Positions 60,882-64,000 of a DNA stretch of 64,000 nt are shown here, piece after piece. Made by a program: the position numbers and the translations under genes. The stretch's first letter is position 1, and each line of letters opens with the position of its first letter. The stretch lies in the NCBI GenBank assembly GCA_020631395.1, contig JAHDHI010000004.1, positions 1 to 64,000 of the forward strand, in the 5' to 3' direction. The notes under the pieces were generated by a model. It ran no database searches and was not told where the DNA came from. It saw nothing but the letters and a program-made list of their open reading frames with translations. The DNA is from Bizionia sp. Lineage in GTDB: Bacteria; Bacteroidota; Bacteroidia; Flavobacteriales; Flavobacteriaceae.

Positions 60882-62150
60882 TTATAATGTAATGTTGAAG
60901 GTGAATTTGAAAGCGATGTTGTCATCGGTTCTAGGGAGATGATATGCTCCATACCTGTAAGACAGACTCAAACCAAAACCCAAGAGCAATTTGTTGATCT
61001 CGAAACCAGATTCCGTGTAGCCTTTGCCAAGTGTGTCAAAGTTTACATTTCGATGTCTGGAAATGTTGTTCATGCTACCTATGGCATATCTTGAGATTAG
61101 AACCAGTTGTGGGTTGAAGTGTTTGGATATGTGGAATGGCTTTAAATGGTGCTTGAAGATCAATGTGGCGAAACGATCTGAAAAGAATTCGTTGAAATAC
61201 ATTGTTTCAAAACTATTAACCCCTGCAACGGAAAACCTTTGTAAGATGGTTTCTTTGGTTATGTTGTTTGGGTAGGCATGATATAAATGAGTTAAAGGCG
61301 CATCCCCTCTTGCAATCCCGGCAGATAGCGTTGCTGTGGAAAAGGAGCCTTCACTATGGTCTAATTTGTAAACCGTTCTAAAATCTATCTTGGAAAAATC
61401 AAAATCTGCATTGAATGCTCCTTTAAAGCTTTTGGTGTATTGCAAGGTGAATTTTGGATAGCCATCCTTGACGTTTTCCGTCTTTCCATCCGCCTTTTCA
61501 TAAATGCTGAACGGGCTCCATTCCAATGCAACTTTGGCCATGGTAGTTTCAAAAGATCCGTAGGACTTTCCATTCAAGAGATAATTATAGTCATAGGTAG
61601 GCCTTATGTTGCTAATGGACAATTCTGTTTCCGAATATAGTTTGGAAGAAATCTCGTGTTCTACATTTAGTGTTGATGTAATGTGTTTATGAAAGAGGTC
61701 TATGTTTAACAAGCGAGGCTCAAAAAAGGAAAAAGAGCGTCCGTCCGTCAAAAAAGAAGAGCTTCCCGTTTCTTGCAGATCGTCTGTATACGATAGGTTT
61801 ATCCAAGTCTTGGTTTTTGGAAGCAGCCTAAAGCCACCTCCAATGCTATATTTGACTCTTTTGTCTACAAACCCATAGACGACATAGCTGTTTATCTTGT
61901 ATTTTTCTGAAAAACCATCATTTGTCACACCTCCCAAGCCTGTTCTAAAACCTTCATATTGGTTGAACTTTACTAGATACCTTAAATCGAAATTCAATAT
62001 TTTGGTAGGAAAGTAACCATTGCCCAATTGTTTTAAAAAGGCATTTTTTTTAATCGAATCCTTGGCTGTCCCAGTATCATCTTCTGGTATTTGCGAATGA
62101 GCTGAAATAGCAAAGATTAGAAAGAAGACAAAAAGTCCACGTTTAATCAT
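60882..62150 (-). CDS. Outer-membrane barrel protein of the DUF5686 type
   Basis: A 422-residue protein with a signal peptide (ISAHSQ). YLVKFNQYEGFRTGLGGVTNDGF and YGFVDKRVKYSIGGGFRLLPKTKTWINLSYTDDL match the C-terminal barrel that I associate with DUF5686 proteins. The N-terminal regulatory-like domain of full-length members is absent here. It overlaps the thioredoxin-like gene upstream by 8 bp, so they form an operon. Confidence 0.7.
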   Translation of the reverse strand: MIKRGLFVFFLIFAISAHSQIPEDDTGTAKDSIKKNAFLKQLGNGYFPTKILNFDLRYLVKFNQYEGFRTGLGGVTNDGFSEKYKINSYVVYGFVDKRVKYSIGGGFRLLPKTKTWINLSYTDDLQETGSSSFLTDGRSFSFFEPRLLNIDLFHKHITSTLNVEHEISSKLYSETELSISNIRPTYDYNYLLNGKSYGSFETTMAKVALEWSPFSIYEKADGKTENVKDGYPKFTLQYTKSFKGAFNADFDFSKIDFRTVYKLDHSEGSFSTATLSAGIARGDAPLTHLYHAYPNNITKETILQRFSVAGVNSFETMYFNEFFSDRFATLIFKHHLKPFHISKHFNPQLVLISRYAIGSMNNISRHRNVNFDTLGKGYTESGFEINKLLLGFGLSLSYRYGAYHLPRTDDNIAFKFTFNITL

Positions 62151-62895
62151 ATGATTGGTCTAATAGCGATTTAATAGATTGAGACAATACCGATTTAATG
62201 TTGGTTCTATAACCTAATTCCTTGAGTACGATCTCTCCTTTTTGATTAATTACAATGTTGGTAGGGTAACTTTGCACTCCATACATGGTAATGACATCGT
62301 TTGCGTTGGGAGCTATTCTATAGTTGAATTCATGTGTGCCCAAAAATTGTTCCACAAGTTCTTTTTTGTCGAAAGTGATGGAAAGAAACTCAACATCCTT
62401 ACCCTTGAATTGTTCAACTAAATTGTTCAAGTCTGGCATTTCCATCACGCACGGTCCACATTTCGTGAACCAGAAATTCAAAACGACGACTTTACCCTTT
62501 AACTCCGTCAATTTAGTCGTATTGCCCTCCAAGTCACTTACAATAAAATCCAGCGCTTTTTCTCCTGATTCGAAATGTGCTTCTGGGTTTTTCAGTATCA
62601 AGATGGGGGAATTGCTGTTTTTTCGGAAAATCACGGACTTTATCTTACCACTTTTGTTGGCATAGAAAAGAGGGGTGTAGTCTGAGTTTGTAATTAACTC
62701 CATTTGTGAGGTTGGTAAAAGTGTTCCATGCTCTGAAAACAATTGGACGTCTGGGGTAATCACAATTTGAGTTGTTTTGATTTCTTCATCAGTGAGCAAG
62801 TGCTGTTCACTGGGAATGAACCCATAGTCTTGTGCAGTAGATACATTAAATTGTATTAGAGCAAGTAGGAATAGAACTGTTTTTAGAATATACAT
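62143..62895 (-). CDS. TlpA-like thioredoxin-fold lipid/periplasmic protein
   Basis: A 250-residue protein with a signal peptide (VSTAQ). N-terminal part is of unknown fold. The C-terminal 135 residues are a TlpA/ResA-like thioredoxin domain with the redox motif CGPC in VLNFWFTKCGPCVMEMPDLNNLV and the cis-Pro segment YGVQSYPTNIVINQKGEIV. It should reduce or oxidise disulfides in the periplasm. It overlaps the barrel gene by 8 bp. Confidence 0.87.
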   Translation of the reverse strand: MYILKTVLFLLALIQFNVSTAQDYGFIPSEQHLLTDEEIKTTQIVITPDVQLFSEHGTLLPTSQMELITNSDYTPLFYANKSGKIKSVIFRKNSNSPILILKNPEAHFESGEKALDFIVSDLEGNTTKLTELKGKVVVLNFWFTKCGPCVMEMPDLNNLVEQFKGKDVEFLSITFDKKELVEQFLGTHEFNYRIAPNANDVITMYGVQSYPTNIVINQKGEIVLKELGYRTNIKSVLSQSIKSLLDQSYD

Positions 62896-62930
62896 AGCAA
62901 TATGACAGTAAATGTATTAAAATGACATAT

Positions 62931-62957
62931 AAAAAAAGCGACAATTATGTCGCTTTT
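62931..62957 (-). terminator. Terminator of frr
   Basis: On the minus strand AAAAGCGACA-taat-TGTCGCTTTT followed by TTT, a compact 10-bp stem just after the frr stop codon. Confidence 0.85.
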
Positions 62958-62962
62958 AACTT

Positions 62963-63520
62963 TTATACTGTCATAATCTCTTTTTCCTTGATGCCTACTA
63001 TCTCGTCTATCTTCTTGACTGAGGCATCTGTTAGGTTTTGAATGTCCTGTTCTGCTTTCTTTTGCAGATCTTCTGAGGCGTCTTCGGTTTTCTTAATGTC
63101 GTTGTTGGCATCTTTACGAGCATTTCTAACACCCACCTTTGCATGTTCTGCTTCTGCCTTGGCTTGTTTTGCCAATTCACGCCTACGTTCCTCTGTCAAA
63201 GCTGGGACATTGATTATTATGGTTTCTCCATTGTTCATTGGATTGAAACCCAAGTTGGCATACATGATGCCACGCTCTATTTCTTGAAGCATGTTCTTTT
63301 CCCATGGTTGAACGGTAATGGTTCTTCCATCGGGAGTATTTACATTGGCAACTTGACTCAACGGTGTTTGCGAACCATAATAGTCTACCATGACACTACC
63401 TAACATTGATGGACTTGCCTTTCCAGCACGGATGTTTACCAATTGCTTCTCCAAATGCTTTATGGCATTGTCCATTGCTTCTTTTGCCGAATCTATTATA
63501 AATGTTATGTCTTCGTTCAT
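62963..63520 (-). CDS. frr: Ribosome recycling factor
   Basis: A 185-residue protein, the standard length. It splits post-termination ribosomes with EF-G. Family landmarks are KHLEKQLVNIRAGKASPSMLGSVMVDYYGSQTPLSQVANV and ALTEERRRELAKQAKAEAEHAKVGVRNARKDANNDIKK. It follows pyrH by 104 bp, the usual pyrH-frr order. Confidence 0.97.
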   Translation of the reverse strand: MNEDITFIIDSAKEAMDNAIKHLEKQLVNIRAGKASPSMLGSVMVDYYGSQTPLSQVANVNTPDGRTITVQPWEKNMLQEIERGIMYANLGFNPMNNGETIIINVPALTEERRRELAKQAKAEAEHAKVGVRNARKDANNDIKKTEDASEDLQKKAEQDIQNLTDASVKKIDEIVGIKEKEIMTV

Positions 63521-63624
63521 TACTGTATGTTTTATTTATTAAGAGCTCATTTCAAAAATTGAGCCAAAATGCATGGAATACTTTAGTCTTGATTGAGTTA
63601 TATGTGTTCTGCCAGCACAAATTA

Positions 63625-64000
63625 CTACAAACTAACCTGAGTTCCAATATTTTCTCCAGAAACCACTTTCATTAAATTACCTCTTGTATTCATGTCGAAT
63701 ACTATGATTGGCAATTCATTTTCTTGACTTAAAGTAAAAGCAGTGGTATCCATCACTTTCAATCCTTTGCGCAATACGTCGTCGAAAGTGATGTGTTCGA
63801 ATTTGACGGCTTCGCTATCCTTTTCAGGATCTGCATTGTATATGCCATCTACACGCGTCCCTTTCAAAATAACGTCTGCTTCGATTTCTATTGCTCTCAA
63901 CACTGCGGCAGAGTCGGTTGTGAAATATGGATTTCCCGTACCTCCTCCAAAAATGACAACTCGTCCCTTTCTAAGATGACTCATGGCCTTCCTTCTAATA
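63625..64000 (-). CDS. pyrH: UMP kinase, C-terminal part (cut by window end)
   Basis: The frame is open to the window edge, reading [42 protein letters not shown], then [31 protein letters not shown]. This is the amino-acid-kinase core of PyrH, which phosphorylates UMP to UDP. The N-terminus, with the phosphate-binding loop, is outside the window. The apparent start at 63984 is internal. Confidence 0.95.
   Translation of the reverse strand, partial: IRRKAMSHLRKGRVVIFGGGTGNPYFTTDSAAVLRAIEIEADVILKGTRVDGIYNADPEKDSEAVKFEHITFDDVLRKGLKVMDTTAFTLSQENELPIIVFDMNTRGNLMKVVSGENIGTQVSL

Overview
The window is chromosomal DNA of a low-GC member of the Bacteroidota, almost certainly the family Flavobacteriaceae. 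The signs are a SusC/SusD pair, secreted proteins with type IX secretion C-terminal sorting domains, an RHS/YD-repeat protein, Bacteroidota-type promoters (TAnnTTTG -7 boxes, little Shine-Dalgarno), and flavobacterial housekeeping genes (aspS, asnS, rpoN, sucA-odhB, tadA, frr, pyrH). The genus cannot be fixed from sequence alone.

Positions 1-6400 are an accessory, recombination-prone block. It holds the 3' end of an RHS polymorphic-toxin gene with an overlapping immunity-type gene, then displaced or broken toxin/immunity cassettes. Two different DDE insertion sequences (about 1571-2741 and 4186-5626), a further transposase remnant and a 288-bp tandem repeat complete the block.

Positions 6400-31560 are mostly core or stable genes: an esterase-fold protein lacking its nucleophile, tadA, a ClC-type protein, two lipoproteins, aspS, a SusC/SusD pair, a TetR-controlled RND efflux operon (regulator, TolC-type, adaptor, pump), a polyprenyl synthetase, and the 2-oxoglutarate dehydrogenase genes sucA and odhB with a small secreted protein between them.

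Positions 31600-39250 are a second variable block. It has a decayed phage-like gene, two tandem genes for 36-residue hydrophobic peptides, three paralogous type IX-secreted repeat proteins (one truncated), and an unusual array of seven minus-strand regulatory units. Each unit has an AAATACGTAG-nn-CTACGTATTT palindrome, a TAnnTTTA/G box 19-21 bp away, and a short hairpin-ended stretch. Six units look like genes for RNAs of about 70 nt. The seventh leads into the peptide genes.

Positions 39244-49258 look like one signalling locus: a LuxR-type response regulator, a cytosolic retropepsin-like protease, a membrane-anchored TPR-CHAT (caspase-like) peptidase, a PKD/beta-barrel protein, two paralogous lipoproteins and a secreted protein. 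Divergent from these are an ECF sigma factor and a membrane TPR/anti-sigma-like protein. The three secreted or lipoprotein genes share a promoter-like motif GGGTAACAA-N16-ATATAA(A)GG, which the neighbouring ECF sigma factor could recognise.

Positions 49332-64000 return to core genes: a TatD nuclease, type I asparaginase, tRNA-Ser(GGA), an ExbB/ExbD energy-transduction operon, a PorT-type barrel, rpoN, asnS, an MMPL exporter, a DUF5686-like barrel with a TlpA-like thioredoxin, frr, and the 3' part of pyrH cut by the window end.
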